DNA of 64,000 nucleotides from positions 4,402,001 to 4,466,000 of the forward strand of contig CANUEZ040000183.1 of NCBI GenBank assembly GCA_948099385.1, read 5' to 3'. The notes under the pieces are model-generated. The model was not told the DNA's origin. It ran no database searches and saw only the letters and a program-made list of their open reading frames with translations. The translations under genes were made by a program, and so were the position numbers. This document shows, piece after piece, positions 13,501 to 28,500 of this stretch (positions are counted from its first letter, which is position 1; each line of letters begins with the position of its first letter). This DNA is from Fasciola hepatica (taxonomy: Eukaryota; Platyhelminthes; Trematoda; Plagiorchiida; Fasciolidae).

Positions 13501-16500
13501 TTCATCGCTACTTACTATAGCGCCCCTCTGTCACCGGTTAATTATGATCAGTAGCGCGCATCGACCGGGCCCCCAGTGAAACTTCAACACGGGGGTGAAC
13601 GACTGAGTTGGATACCCAACAACCAGGCTATCCAGTATGGCTCTGAACGGCTTGTTTTACTTCAATACTACATGACTGATACTGAATGATGAATATTATA
13701 AATAAACCAAACCTCTTACTACTCAAATTCCTGATGAGTATAATCCAGAATTGCGGCGTTTTTCAATGCCATATTTCAGCGTAAAAATAAGTCAGAACTT
13801 AAAAATATTTCTATAGGTTCAGTCTACCGGGTGAAAATCCGTTAGTTCTGGCACTAAAGTCCATTCGCTATGTGACGCTTTCATGAGTTTCCGAAACGCT
13901 ATGGACTGACAAGTTTTCACGTCTACCAAGCAAAGAGGCCAGGTCTGCAGGTTGTGGACTAATAATTGACCCAAATGTTGTGACGCATAAATGTTGGAAA
14001 ATCGAGGGTCATCATGCTTTTTTCGTTCAGCTGGACGAGATAGGAATAAATGCCTCAACTGGCTGATGAAAGATTGGTTCCGTGAGTTTTCACCGGTGCG
14101 TTTGATCCGACTCTTGCTTCGCTTCAGGACGACACGAACAGAAGCCCAAACTATTCATTCTAGGTCAAAATCTTGTTTTCCTCTAAGTCAAAGACGGATC
14201 AAGTCAGCCCGGTTTCCGATCTCAGTGTTTTTCGCACGTGATCCAGCTAATCGCATTCAGGTTGGTAGGCTTTGTGCTTGGGCGACGCAACGGATCGGAG
14301 AGAACAAGACCGGTCCATCAAAACACATCAAACACACGAACAACAAGCGCATCAAAACAGCCAGTTGTTTCCTGGCTAGTATGTGTGTACCTACTTTTCT
14401 GGTTGCTCTTTCGCCAGGACAGGTTTTGAGACATCACTGGCCCAGTGAGGCGCGTACAGTTCACCATGATAGCTATGACAACTCAGCAACTATGGGGCTG
14501 TGGTGAAAGCCCCATTGCCATTAGGTTGGGACGAAAGGAATCATCTGTACCTCCCAGCCTTGCGAATGAGCTTGGAAATCAAGGTGCAAATGGAACCGCC
14601 TAGATAGGCAAATCTGCTAAGCTGAGTTACTAACATCCAAAGACAGAGAAACAAATGAACTTATATACCACCACAATGCTTGATTTTCATTGGGAGGTTT
14701 TCTGGTGTGTGCCACATTAGCATTAGATTCTTCAAACCAGACCACCTCAAAAATTGGTTAGGATAGCAACGCCTCCATCACGGGATGTGAAATACCGATA
14801 CCTATGGCGATGTGCGCAAGCAACACCGTGGTCATCATCATCGAGCATTCACCCCGTGTGAACATTGATGGTCATCAGGTGGCCTACACCAAAACTTGGG
14901 CACGAAAATAATAGTCATCATCATCATCATCATCATCGTCATCATCGTACAGCGTTAAACAGCACGCCAAGCCCCACTGACCACTGCCTTTCTCACCATG
15001 TCGCACGTTGAATTAGAAAGTATGAATATACAAGATGGACAAGGAGTGGGCCTACAGTGGGGGAAAAGGAAAGAACGCCCCAGTAGCCAACACACGGAAT
15101 ACACGGTCTCACTGTATAAACGCACATCGATCAATCATTCTGATTCGACAGAAAGGAAATGACCACACGATCACCACTGTTCACGGTTCGCTGCCATATC
15201 CTTCAGTGTCTCCAGCCAACTGGTAGATAGATCTTTTGGACCCCGACCACAAAGACGTGAGGCACCTACTTTTCATAATTTCGCTGCACATTTTCTCATT
15301 CCTGACTGCCGCGTCATCTGTTGACCTCCACGTGGTCTCTTCCACTTCCAAGGAGGAACGGAGAATACGAAACGTCATACCAGACGTGTGGTTGCCATAC
15401 GTAACACATGCCCCAACCAACGAAGTCTACTAAGCTGGATACGCTGTGACAAAACGTTCTCTGAATTAGTACCCAATACTCGATTTCTGACCTCAGCATT
15501 GCTCACTCAGCTATTCCGCCCAATCTTATCGATACTATGCAAACATCGGTGGTCAAAAACCTCAAGACGACGAATATCTTCAGCACACAGACTCCAAGTT
15601 TCGCAACCATACAACAAAACTGAACGCACTGCGACACAGTACACACGACCTTTCAACTTCAGTGAAATATCAGGTAGCCGCTACAAGTGCTTCAGTCCGG
15701 CGTACGCCACTCGAGTCTTGGATATCCGCGTGCTCACCTCTACTACTGTGCTCCCATCCGTCGTCACGCTGCTGCCGAGGTAGGTGAAGTGGTCGACAAT
15801 CTCCAGCACCTCCCCATGGAGCATCAAGCTCGGAATCGTTGACGTCCACTCTTGCAACATCACTTTACACTTTGAATGTGCAAAAAGCATGCCGAAGGGG
15901 ACTACAGCTCTTGTTAATCTATCTGGTGCACGTTGAGCATGTTCCGTGGATTCAAACAAGTAGACAACATCGTCCGCGTAATCTAGGTCACACAGCTTTT
16001 CACTATTTCCTAGCTTGACGCCTACATCCTGAAGATTTTGCAGCGCACTCGCCATTATTTCGTCCATGACGAAGTTGTACAGCACCACTGGTCGCTTCGA
16101 ACCGACCGGTTAGTTTACCGTAAGCTCTAATGCGGCCAGAATTATGAGAATACAATGATCTCAGTAAGTTGACTAACTTCTGGGACATACCTTTTCGCTG
16201 AAAAGCATTGAAAAACGCTGTTCGATCAACTGAATCGAAGGCGCCTTTCAAGTCTAAGAAAACCATTATTGTCGGACGGCGGTGCGTGTGACGCGTTTCA
16301 AGTAGTCGGTGAAGAGTAAAAATCTGGTCGATGCATCCTCGACCTGGACGGAATCCAGACTGTTGTTCGCGTGTTTTCCTCTCGCGAGCCGGTGTAAGAC
16401 GGTACAGCAGAATCGAGGCTAATACTTTGGTGATTATCGGAATTCAGCTAATCCCACGATGGTTACTACAGTCTTTGCGTATTCCCTTCTTGAAGATGGG

Positions 16501-19500
16501 AACAATCAACGACTCTATCCAGTATAACGGAATACGCTCCTCGTTCCAAATACCACCGAGCAAAACGGTAAGTGATTTTACCACAGCATCTCCACCCAGT
16601 TTGAAAAGAACTGGGGGAAGTTCGTCCGGACCGGCCACTTTCCCACGCTTTAGTAGTCGATTACATGACTCCACTTCCACTACCGATGAGGATTCAAGTG
16701 GTATCACTCAAGAAGTCGCAGTTGTTGACACAGGAGTAACTATATTAGCGCGCGGCCAGCTAGACTACTCCTTGAAGTATTCGGTTCAACGGTCAAGCCT
16801 TTGCTGTTTGCCATGGATGGGTTCCCCATTTCTATCGCAAATCGTTTCACTAACATGGGTGCGACGTCCACCGGTATGGCGAATAAGTTTGAACAGTCTT
16901 TGACTGTTACCTGAAGTAGCTCCTATTTCCATTTCTTCGGCTACCTTGACCCACCAATTTTCGCGATCCTTCTTAAGGCTTTTGTAGATGTCTTCGTATC
17001 TTACCCATCTCCGTGCAGTTCGGGATCTGACGCTTTCGCTCCATTATACTCAACGAATCTTGCGAAATTCAATGTCTTTGATGGACATCGGATCTATGAC
17101 CACAGGCAAAACCTGCTGCAAAGTGCATCGCCTGTTTGATACGGGCCCAATGCTCATCCACATTGCTGTTCGTCGTAGATCCTAGCTCATGTGATAACTT
17201 CTGCTCAAAACGGGTGCGTACTTCTGGATCACACATACGTTGCACGGCTAACCGGGTTTGTGGCTTGCGACGATTACCATGGAGCTGGAGGGATAATCAC
17301 ATTAAAACGAATGCATAGTCCGACTCTACGTACGTGGACCAGTAAGCTCTGCAGTTCTGAACAGAACTGCGCCACTAGTAGCTTACTCCGATATGATCGA
17401 TCTGACCCAAAGCACCTGTAGAATTAGATTGCCATGTCGCTGTGCGACGCGAGCTGTGTCGGAAATTGGTCCTAGACAAGAACAATCGATTGTCTGTACA
17501 AAACTAGAGAAGCCTATCCTCGTTATCTGTACGCTCAGCGGATGAAGTACAACGCCCACCTAAACAAGCTTCTGACACACTAAGTTTGCCAACTTGAGCA
17601 ATAAAATCACCTGCTAGCACTACAATGTCAGAACCTTTACTGCTGCGAACGAGGGTGGCGAGTTCATCATAGAACTCATCTTTCTGCGTGTCTCAGCTGC
17701 AGTCTGTTGGGGCGTATGCCAAGATTACAGACAAAATGCGTTTAACACAACTATCCTTTCGAATGCCGACTGACCCTTGGAGTCTCACACCACACAAACG
17801 ACTGTTAACAGGGATCCAGTCTAAAAAGGCAGCCTCAGCCCTGTCAGTCAAGACTATTCATACACCACGTTGACCCACAGCTCTAGCTGCTTCGTCTCCT
17901 GAGGTGCGCAGAAAATACCTCGATGAGATACCAGGAGCAGTTAGTTGAATCACACTGCTCGAATCCTGGATACGCGTTTCACTTAAGCAGAATAAATCAA
18001 TCTTCAGAGAGTTCATTGTGAGGGCTAGGCACGCCCGCTGACTGGTCTGCATGAATGTACGGGCGTTGAAGGAGCTGAGATTCAGAGGCTGACGAGGCCT
18101 GAGAAAATGTGAGTTACCAGACAGAGGATTATTCCCGACACTATTTGACAACGAACCGTTGCGAGTATCGGCCGTGTTGTCAGTGGGAGTAATATAGGTG
18201 GATAGAGGGGGCAAAGAGAGGTGGTTGGGAACAGAAGACAAAAGTTGAATAGAAGAGAGGAAATAAGCTGTACTGTGACTTTTCCGGAATGGTTTGATAT
18301 AAACTCCACCCAGAAAATACGACCAGGTCAGAAAGGCATCAGCGCAATGGCCGCATGGACGGGACCTCGTGACTCCCGAGATGACCCATTTTTCGGATTT
18401 CGGGGTAATAAAAACTCAACTTCCCACACTTACCGAATCAGCAAATATAGTTTTCGGACTCAGAGATCTTAATGAGCCATACCTTAACAACGAGCACATG
18501 ATATTGTCATATTAACCACTGTCATGCGTTACGGACTGAATCAAACTGAACCATTGTGCTGTAAACGCGACTGTTCGCATTCGGTTATACTGCAAAAAGG
18601 TGTGAACTGGGTGCAGAATTCATGGATTGAAAGTTCCGACAGTTGCGTTGTCAATACAATGTGAGTAGGGTACTCAGACAAAAAGTATTTAAGAAAAATT
18701 CCGTTGCATGACAGATTGGAGTTTGTAACTCTACAGGAAAGGAATCTACAAAAAAATATAGTCTGGTGTTCGGGGTTTGATAATTTAGGATGACGTCCAA
18801 GAAGAGGACGGAATTGTTCACACGACAGTTGCTGTTGTGAATTTATGTGAATACTATGGACCATTTACTAATTCGATCAATTTTACAAAACCCTGTACGT
18901 GTACTGTATTGGCCTGGTGTGAAGTACCGAAAAGACAAATATGCGTTTGCCACATACCGTTTTCTTATTATTACAATTAGCAAATAAAACTTTGATAACC
19001 ATAAACATGAATTTCTATTTACAGTTGTTTCCCCTTACAGAACGGCATGACACTTTAACTTATCATTTTGGATCTCTTCCCGAAAAAATGCAAGACATCC
19101 TTTAAGCTAGGCCCCAGTGCGTCTTTCGGATGAAGAGTTAATATGATACCGGGTCTTATTTCTGAGGAAACACGGTACTTGAGACTGAGAGGTGCTGCGG
19201 TCAAGGCAGGCTACCTTTAAAAAGGCAACAGAACGGTCGTCTGGACTATGGATGATCGGTCTTATGGACAAATCACTCAGACAATTTTGAGTAGGTCTCC
19301 AAAACAATTCGCGGTAGCGAAGAGCGTCAACATGCATGCCATGGTGGTCCAATCAAGCTTCTCCTGTGACCCAAAATGGAGCTTACCAGAAACACGCTAC
19401 CAATGGTTCTACGAGGCCGGAGGTGACGGTCAGGTAAACACATGGAACGGCATGGACCGCTGTTGATACGGTGTTCCCACCGGATACGATTGCCGCTATG

Positions 19501-22500
19501 AAAACATCAGCGTCTAACTACCGACGATCCTCATGTATCCTTCCCCAGAAACAGCCACCTTTCTGGGATGAACTGAACTGGTCTAACTTCCCTATTGGCA
19601 GCCTTAAACTGGCCGCGACCCGTTCCTCAAATATTATGCTGTCATCATATAATAAAAAGGAAATGAAAAAACTATTGCATCGCACAACCAACGCTTGACG
19701 AGTATCAAGTCGACGCCGCAGAGCGAAAAAAGATCACTAAAGTCGAAACTAAGCCTGTCCTCTCTACACGCGATATCTGAGCTCCAGGTACTTAGATGGT
19801 GGAACTGATCATCTACCTGGTTCATTGTCTTACAGATTCCGTAAGAACTGGTGTAGGACTAACCCAATCCTGTATCAGCATCTAGCACTTTGGAAGTGCG
19901 AAAGCACTTGCCGAACATTGTCAGTTATTCAGTTTTCAGAAAAGCTTACAATTTATCTGGATGTTCACTTTGTTCGCACACTCGTACCACGTACCTCAAA
20001 AATGACAGCACAGACCTCCACAAATCAATTACCACAGAAAGTATCTGTGTAGTGTGCTAATAGAATAATTGGTCATGATTATCAGCAATTAGGTCCCGTG
20101 GCTGTGGGACTTGTCGTTCTTGCTGAACTCGTGTGCAGAGAGCATTTTACAAAAAGCCCAAACCTCAACTATGGGTATGAGAAAATTCGATGGCAGGAAA
20201 TCACAACACGATCGCCACGTCCTTTCAGTGTTTCTCTCCTGTGTGTGTGGACTAACGAACAATTGCGCACCATTATCGAACAGGTGGAAAATAAATATGC
20301 ATAGGCACAAATACAAACAGATTGAAAGAGAAGTACACTCACATCATCCGGACAGTCCAAAACAATCACACGTCGTACAGCAGCTTTCGAATTCATTTCC
20401 TCTTCCCAACACGTGCGATTGTCGTCATTTCGGGGGAACCCATCGATTAGGTAGTTTGTGCAACCGCTTTGCTTGAATCCATCTACCATGGCCTATGGAT
20501 AAGAGCGAGAACGAAAGAAAACGATAAACACGATGATCAATAGGCTCGAAACCGGCAACCAAATCAACGCTTTTTTGTTACATGGCATACGGTGAAAAAG
20601 GGGCAAATCCTATGGCCTAACGGATTTACTGTGCAACAGCGGTGGGGAGGGGCACATTCAAAGTAAGAGCAGTTTACCGAGTGTGCTTAAAAAGGGAAAG
20701 GTTTCAAGGTAACGGGGTGGATAACTAGATGATGTTCTGAAGTTCTGTGGTCCTGAGAACCGATGATAATTTGAATAAACTAGTTCGACAGGCTTTTGGG
20801 GACACCTGATAGATATGGTTCGTTGCTTGTAAACGCATGAAGATGAACCGTTGTGAGAGAGTTTCGAAAAATTAATTCTGAACAAAATCCGTTGTGATAC
20901 GGATAGAAGAGAGGAGGGAAAGTAACCTTCGATGGTGGGAGGAACGCCGCTGACTGAAAGTTAGGGATGAAAAAGCAACACGACCAGCCTCTACGAATTC
21001 GCGGTTTAAGGTTCCCGGTCTACATCTTTCGAGGATTTTTTCCCTTGGAATTTAAGTATTAATTATTCGCGGATATCCCGGTAGTTTTCCGGGGTTTTAT
21101 TTGCGGTATTGCATATACACTCAAGCGTTTTGACGTTGAATTAAAAAGAATAAATAATGAGCGTCGACCGAAGTGGCTGAACTAGTTCACTCTTGGATCG
21201 CCTAATAGAAAATGTTCGTAGGACTGACCCAAATGACTCATTCAGTGTGGTGCATCAGGTTTCACAACTGATCGGATGTAGTCCAAGTCCGGGTGCCGGT
21301 CACGACGAACGCAAGCATTAATCGCTTTCCAAATTCTGATTGGTGCGTACAAATTGCAACCAGCCCCGGTGCTTCAACTACTTTGACCAAAGTAAACTTT
21401 GATGACCTGGTATCAGCGACCGAATCGGAAAACAGTTGACCCTCTATTACCACATATAGGCAAAACTCATCTTACCCACTTTACAATACTAAAAATGATC
21501 ACCAACTTAGTCAACGGCTAACCAGTTGCAAATATTTGGGACGATTTTGCCAAATTTTCCGGACAAAGTTATAGGCCAATGCCTACGCCAGTTGCGATCA
21601 GCTAGAGCAACCGTGACCAAACACAGTGCGGTGGTTCTGGTTGTTACCTCGCAGCGGAACCTCAACCGGAAATATGAAGAAAATAAAGAGCATGAAGGTA
21701 GTAAGATGAAAGTTATGAATATTAGTGCCGAGTCTATGAAGAACGTTTGCGAAGGCGAAAGCGCTATTGACTGCCTGGTCATATTCTTCTATTTATTTAA
21801 CCATCGAGTGGGTGGACCTCTTGGACATCAACCAAGTAAACCCAAGACGCTCTATGTTCACTAGTTAGCCTATTGATACTTGTCTTCCGTGTCACGGATT
21901 GGCCACTCTCCCAACCACTTCCCACCTCAGCGAACAGCGCGCCGAGGAATCCTACCTGGGGACATGTTTGCCAAAGTCCAAGCATATTAGCCTGGTGAGC
22001 TTCAGTGCTGCATCTAATGATTCATTTCGCGTGTTTGATGCTCTGCATATAACCTCAGCATTTCTGATACATTATTCCCATCAGATTCGAACAATGCTGC
22101 GAAGATATCGGTGGTCCAATACTGATAATCTTTGTGTATCGTTAATCAGCAGTGGAGATGTTCCTCAGCTATAAAGAAAACCCAAACTGCTGCAGCGTAC
22201 ACTCGACCCTTGATAAATAAACTGATGTCATGTCGAAGCCGCAAACGATTAGGGTTGGAGAAAGTCAAACGCGCCTTCTCCATAGATGATGACACTTCGT
22301 TTGACATGCGACCCCAGGATTGGAATGCAGCTGTCCATCTGATTTGTTGCCACTCCAGATACCAAGGTTTGGTATTGGACCAACTCAGTCTTGCAACGGC
22401 ATCTTGTACCTCGAATATGAAAAACGCATACAGAACATTGCCACGAATGCCAGTACAGGGATAAGGCAGGGAGAGAGTGCCTGTGTCCAATGTAAAGTCA

Positions 22501-25500
22501 AATTGAAAACCAGTCCCTCGTGCTCCCCGACAGGTTTGGTAGGCGATTGCCGACGATTGGTGCGTCTGGGAGATTCAATTACATTGTGTTGACGCTAGAA
22601 GTAGTGGTCTCAAAAATGTTATACAGGCTGAAAGAATCATGGCATTTTGACCGTTTGCGGTTGTGATGACGTGTTAAGAGCTCTCGCATTTTTACATGCT
22701 TGTGCATAAAGCCCACCGAACTAATAGAGCCAAAAACCTGAGTGTGGAGAATTGCACAAGGTCCCAATAGTTCGGGTGTGGTTACGAGCCAGACAACAGC
22801 AGATTACCGTCTACCACCAAAGGGACTGACGGCGACGGCAGTTCACCGGCCACGATTACTGGAGGCAAGCCTAACATTTCGAAAAGCCCATATATGCCCC
22901 ATTGCTTATCGTACTGGTGGCCCATGCGACACTATGATTGGTCTTTGTAGAGCCCACTAACCGAAAACTGGACACGAATCAGTTACTGGCTAACTAGAAT
23001 GAAACAAATTTTGGTCAGTATGCGAAAGCAGAGGGGGCAAGCCCCACTGGCTAGCCCTATAATAGTCACGCATCTATCGACTTACCATGCCGGTCAGACA
23101 CTTAGAGTTTACACGACCGATCATAACCGGTCCCACATTTTGGCCAGTGCTACTTGGGCATTCGGGCTCTACTTGGGTGACCACGTGGATGAGCGACCGG
23201 TGGTGACGGAATAACATGTACCCATCACAGGAACTAGGAGGCCACTGTCAATCCGACTAGATCCTCGATCCAACCCGGTTTTCCCAGTGTTTTCTTCCTA
23301 CTACGAAGGATGAAACCACAACGGTGTTCAACAAGATACAGGTGACAGATTATCAAAGTTGATGTTCCATGTCCAAACCCAGCCACCACCGACCAATCAT
23401 ACTTTCACTTTCACACGATTAACTCTTGCTAGAAGATAAGTCAGTACCATGGAGACCGCCTATCATCACCGAACATGCGCGGCGGTTGAATGTGAGTTAA
23501 GTGCTAACCGTAGGCCTAAGCACCTCAAGTTCTTCTGGACGATGCCGACGCACACTCTCAGTTGACCCCAAAGATGACAGCACCGTCCCGCGCACGATGC
23601 AGAGCAGTGTTTGTGTGGACAATTCCGTGCTAGGTTGCCAGAGTGTGACTGAACTATTGAAAATCAATGGCTCTGAAGAAAGACGGAAAGTTGGTTATTA
23701 TTGGAGCATCACCTTCTTATTTCATTATTTTTGGCCAGTTTTCTCAAAGAATTTAAAGCAAACATCGGTGGTGGAACGACCCCAACCTCATGGTATCCCC
23801 AGCTAGCAGTACCCAGGTTTTGCGCCCGTATGTGAGCACGGATCGGATAGTAGCACAGAAGATCCGATCCTTGATCCGAAGGCTGAGATGGTTTTCTGTT
23901 CCAATGGAGACAGCAGGCTTGCAGACGGAGTGAACGGACAGCAAAGAAACGGCACTCAAATCAACACAAGGAATATGAACTCTGACCGTCAGGTCAGTCA
24001 TACAGGTACCAATCGACCAGAAAGAAAAATACGTGTACGACATGGTCAGGATTATTATATCTTCGGACCGTACAACGGAATTCGGATCCTCATCTCAATG
24101 TCTCTGTAGACAAAGCACATTCAGGAGAAAGTCTATATGGGTATGCAATACGGCAAGATAGGATACAGGTCTGGCGAGGTGAGCTACTTAGAAAGGATAT
24201 GTCTCACAATTACTGGAGAGTGGTGTGACGGACTGATGATACTTTGTTTGGCTGACCGTCTTTTGGACTCCACCTTTCACGCACAAACCCCAGGTAATCC
24301 GACCAACCCTGAGCTCGGAAGCATCAGGCTAGAGTTTCTCTCTTGTCAGAGCTCATCAGTGGTGCATATCCTCCGCCGCGCCCAGGGTTCGGACCCAAGC
24401 CTTTTCACCTCGAAGACGTGTGTGCTACCACCGCGCCATCCCGCTCTCGTCCGGGCTGATCCGTATAGCCAAGTTAGGCTTGTTCAGATTTCGTCCTCTA
24501 TGACAGCCAGAATTACCCAAAAGATTCAAATGGAAACACGGTATCTGTCCCGTTAACTCCAAGCACCACTAATGTAATGACCTTCGGTTTCAGTTTCAGT
24601 TTATTCGACCACTAACCTCTCACTTCTGTGCTCTGATTTCGGTTGCTACATTCCAGTATCGTCCAGTAAAGGACAGAAAGAACAGAAGTATAAAATGAAA
24701 AAGATCTAAAAAAATCAAAATAACAAACTGAAATCGAGAAGACAAAAGAGTCCAAATGCAAATACGTCACACGACGCGATACGGTGTTCCCACCATACTC
24801 GGACAATGCTACGGAGACATCGGTGTTCGAACACCGACAGTCCTTGCCTACTTTCTACCCTCAATGGCCATGTTTCGGAACCGTTTAAAAGAACGGACCT
24901 AACGGCCGCATTGTACGCTCTACTCTTAACAGACGATCGGATGTTACGCCAGCGCCACAGATGACAGAGGTTGGAAAAACCAAACGCGCCTTCTGTATAC
25001 GCGATGACACTTCATCTTCCCGAAAAAAGATCGACGCCACTATTCTCACAAGAGGATAGGGCTATCTCAAGAATCAATTTAATCACGAAATTGAAGAGGA
25101 AGGGTGAAAGAGGGAAACCCTGACGAGCACCACTTTCCGTGGTGAACTCGGGTGAAAGATCACCGTAAGCACGAACTCGGCTTCGGCAGTTCGCATACAA
25201 GCGTTTAAAAAGAGAAATACATTTCTCTGGCGCATTCTTCAATAAGAAGCAACAACAGAGAACTGTGCAGTCGGCTGAGTCGAATGCCGCTTTCAGATCA
25301 AGAAAGGCACAGATTGTGAGCCCACGGAAGATGTGTCCGTGTTCTAAGGTTTGCTGAAGAGTGAACATGTGGTCGATACAACCCCTACCTCGTCTGAAAC
25401 CGGCTTGATTCTCACGCGTACACATTTCGCGGGCACTGGATAATCGGTGGAAAATAAGACCGGTGAACAGTTTAGACGCGATACTCACCAAGCTGTTTCC

Positions 25501-28500
25501 TCTGTGGTTTGCACAAGAGGATCTCTTACCTCTCTTTCAAATCAGCACAATCACTGATTCACACCATTCCCTGGGAATATGCTCACTATCCCAGATTACC
25601 CGGAGAAGTGCTGTTAACTCCGAAAACAAAGCTTCGCTTCCATCCTTGAAAAAGATGGAGACAACTCATCCGGTTCAGCGGCTTTGTACATTTTCAAGTA
25701 ATCTACCTCCGCATAATCTGATGGAAGAGTGATGTTCACCTGCATCGTTGTTTCTGGCGGGTGTATTTGGAACGTCCACTGCTGAAGTGGGCCAACTGAA
25801 TTATTCCTTAATGTGCTCCACCCAGCAGTCCAGACGACGTCCCTGAGAGTGAATCAGTGAGCCATCGGATTCCTTAATTAACTCACTTACACCGGGTTTC
25901 CGTGGACCGGTGCCTCTAATTAAACGGAAAAGGTTGCGAGCATTGCCAGTGAACGCAGTTTATCCATTTCCCTACATTTCGCAATCCACCACTGCTCACG
26001 GTCATTTCTCAGGCTCCTGGCCAGTTGGTGTCTCAGGAATATACGCACTTCATTGAATGTGGCATCCGGATGAACGGATCTGCGAGCATCCAGCAGATCA
26101 ACTGATGTGGAAGATATCCATCGTTTTTGAGACCGACTTGAACCAGAGTTCTGGGTGGCATTTGAAGAGGCATATAAAGCTTCCTTGATATGTGCCTAGC
26201 GTTCCTCTGGATCCTGGACATCCAGTTGCATAGATAACCATGTGGACAGCTTCGTCTGGAAATCATATAGCCGGTTGCTATCCATAGGCAACGACTCAGG
26301 ACGGGTGACATCTACGTTCATGCAACAACGGATGAGACGTAAACAGAAGCGAGCACGTGCCAAGGTGTGATCTGAGTCCACAGGCGTAGACCAAAATGAA
26401 CGACAATCTTCAGCTGATCCGCGCCACCGGTGACCAATCACAATAATGCCAATCTGAGTGCAAATTTGTGAAGACGAGGGAGGACGCCGTGTCAGTTTAT
26501 ACTGCTTCTTATGGCGGAAGTTCGTACGTGCCAGAAACAATCTGTGATTGGAGCACAGCTGGATGAGACGATCACCACTGTCAGTGCAACCGGCTGGGAA
26601 AGCAAACGGGTCTCCCATGTGCCTTTCGGAATCTCCCAAACGGTCAACTTGGGCGCTGAAATACCCAGCAATGACCACCACATCCGTTGAACGCACGCTT
26701 CGAAGCAGCTGAGATAAATCCCGATAGAATTCGTCCTTGGTTTCAGAAGAACTGCAGTCAGTCGGCGCATGCACAGACACAACGAACAAGCATCGTCACC
26801 TCAGTTTGTTGTTCTTGACACGAACAGAACCGTCCAACCGAACTGCACACAAACGACTGATCACTGGAATCCAGTCCAGCAGTGCACGCTCAGTTCTCAT
26901 GCTCGAAATAATCCCAACGCCAACCTGACCACGAACTCTAGACACCGAACCACGCGACAGATGAAAAGTAAACCGAGAGAATGAGGTTGTATCTGGGGTG
27001 TGAGGTGTGACCACAGAAGTGGGGCCTTGTATGCGTGTTTCGGAGACACAGTATACATCTACTTTAAAGTGTCGAGAGTTTTAGCGACAGTCGCCTGTTG
27101 CCGTATCTGACACAGTGTGCGGGCGTAAAGGAAGCCAAGTGAACTGAATATTTAGGCTTAAGGAGTACATTCGATTTATAACCAACTCCTGAACTACTGC
27201 TTTCTTCAGAGCCACAATTACCCGCGGCGTTTTGCATCGGTCTCAAATTAAAGGAGGGAAAATTGGTAGGGCCTTTACAGGGAAGATACTGGAGGCTTCT
27301 GGGAAGATCGTACTTCATTGGCTGCCCACACCACAGAAGGGGTTTTCTTTGGGAACCCTAACCAGAGCCTTCGACTCAAAAGTCTGGCCCACAAGATAGT
27401 GGGTCGTTAACCCAGCACGGGAACATGACCGAAGCACCCCTGAAGGAACTTCTTCTGGTCTGTCAAGTAAGACCTGATTGCTGCAAGCATTTTGTCTTGT
27501 CTTCGCTGATGCTTTGTTATTGATCCGCCTTTCGGATTCAGTCCTCAGCCTCATGCACCAAACGGAGCAGGCGGAATGTGGACGGGGTAGCATCCTTTGA
27601 GCTGGGGCTGCTCACCTTAGGCGGGCTATAGCTGACCGATGAAGTGCGATGACTTCTCCCAACGTCGAGAGAAAGTTCAGATACTCCACTCCTACGTCAA
27701 TCTAGTGGAGGTTTTTAGATTGGTAAACTGTTTCTCTCCGTGTTTATTCATGGGGGTGTCCTCTCCAAGGGCATAGTCGTTAGAACCAGATGTTGCCCAC
27801 TAACTGGTTCTGAGACTGAACTTCATCTGGTCTCGATCCATCGACTTGCTAGGCATGATTACATCTCCGACTTAAGGAAGCCATCCTGTGAAGCTTTTTG
27901 TATCATAGAGGCACGAAAGCCATCACACCACGACAACGTGCAGTCTCGTCGTGATGACCTTTACCAAGAGCAAAACTCTAGTCTGGTGATTCCGAGCGCA
28001 GGGTTGGTCGGTTTGTGCGTAAAAGGTGGAGTCCACAGGACGGTCAAGCAAGCGAAGTATTTAAAAAGCGTTCCAACTGGCTACTGACGTCCGACATCGA
28101 ATCTAGTTGGAATAGATCACTGCGTCACGTTTTTTAATGCGCGAACAAAAATTATCTATGACCATCACACAAGCACACAGAGAGAGCTAAATAACAGCTG
28201 ACGAGTCTGAGAACGGACATTTCCTTATATCACATTATTATGAACTGATTGGATTACTCATTGGTATGGCCCCAAGGTTATGAAAATGTTTTTTTGTTCT
28301 TAAACCATCACAGAGAGGATCATTTTGTCTAGTCCTTCCATGCAACAAGTTCGGAGCGGTTCGACGAGGTTGTCAAGATACATCGCGTCGTTGCAGGTAC
28401 ATACGCGCACACATACATACGTACAGTGAAAAACAGAAACAAAGCAGTTATGTTCTGATGAAAATGGGCTGTTCTAGGGAGTTTAAGAACATTGTGCAGC

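Noticed and set aside
14910..14945. (ATC)n run as a free microsatellite or CRISPR-like repeat
   Set aside because: It directly joins the conserved RTE 3' end, as at 32880, so it is the element's tail.
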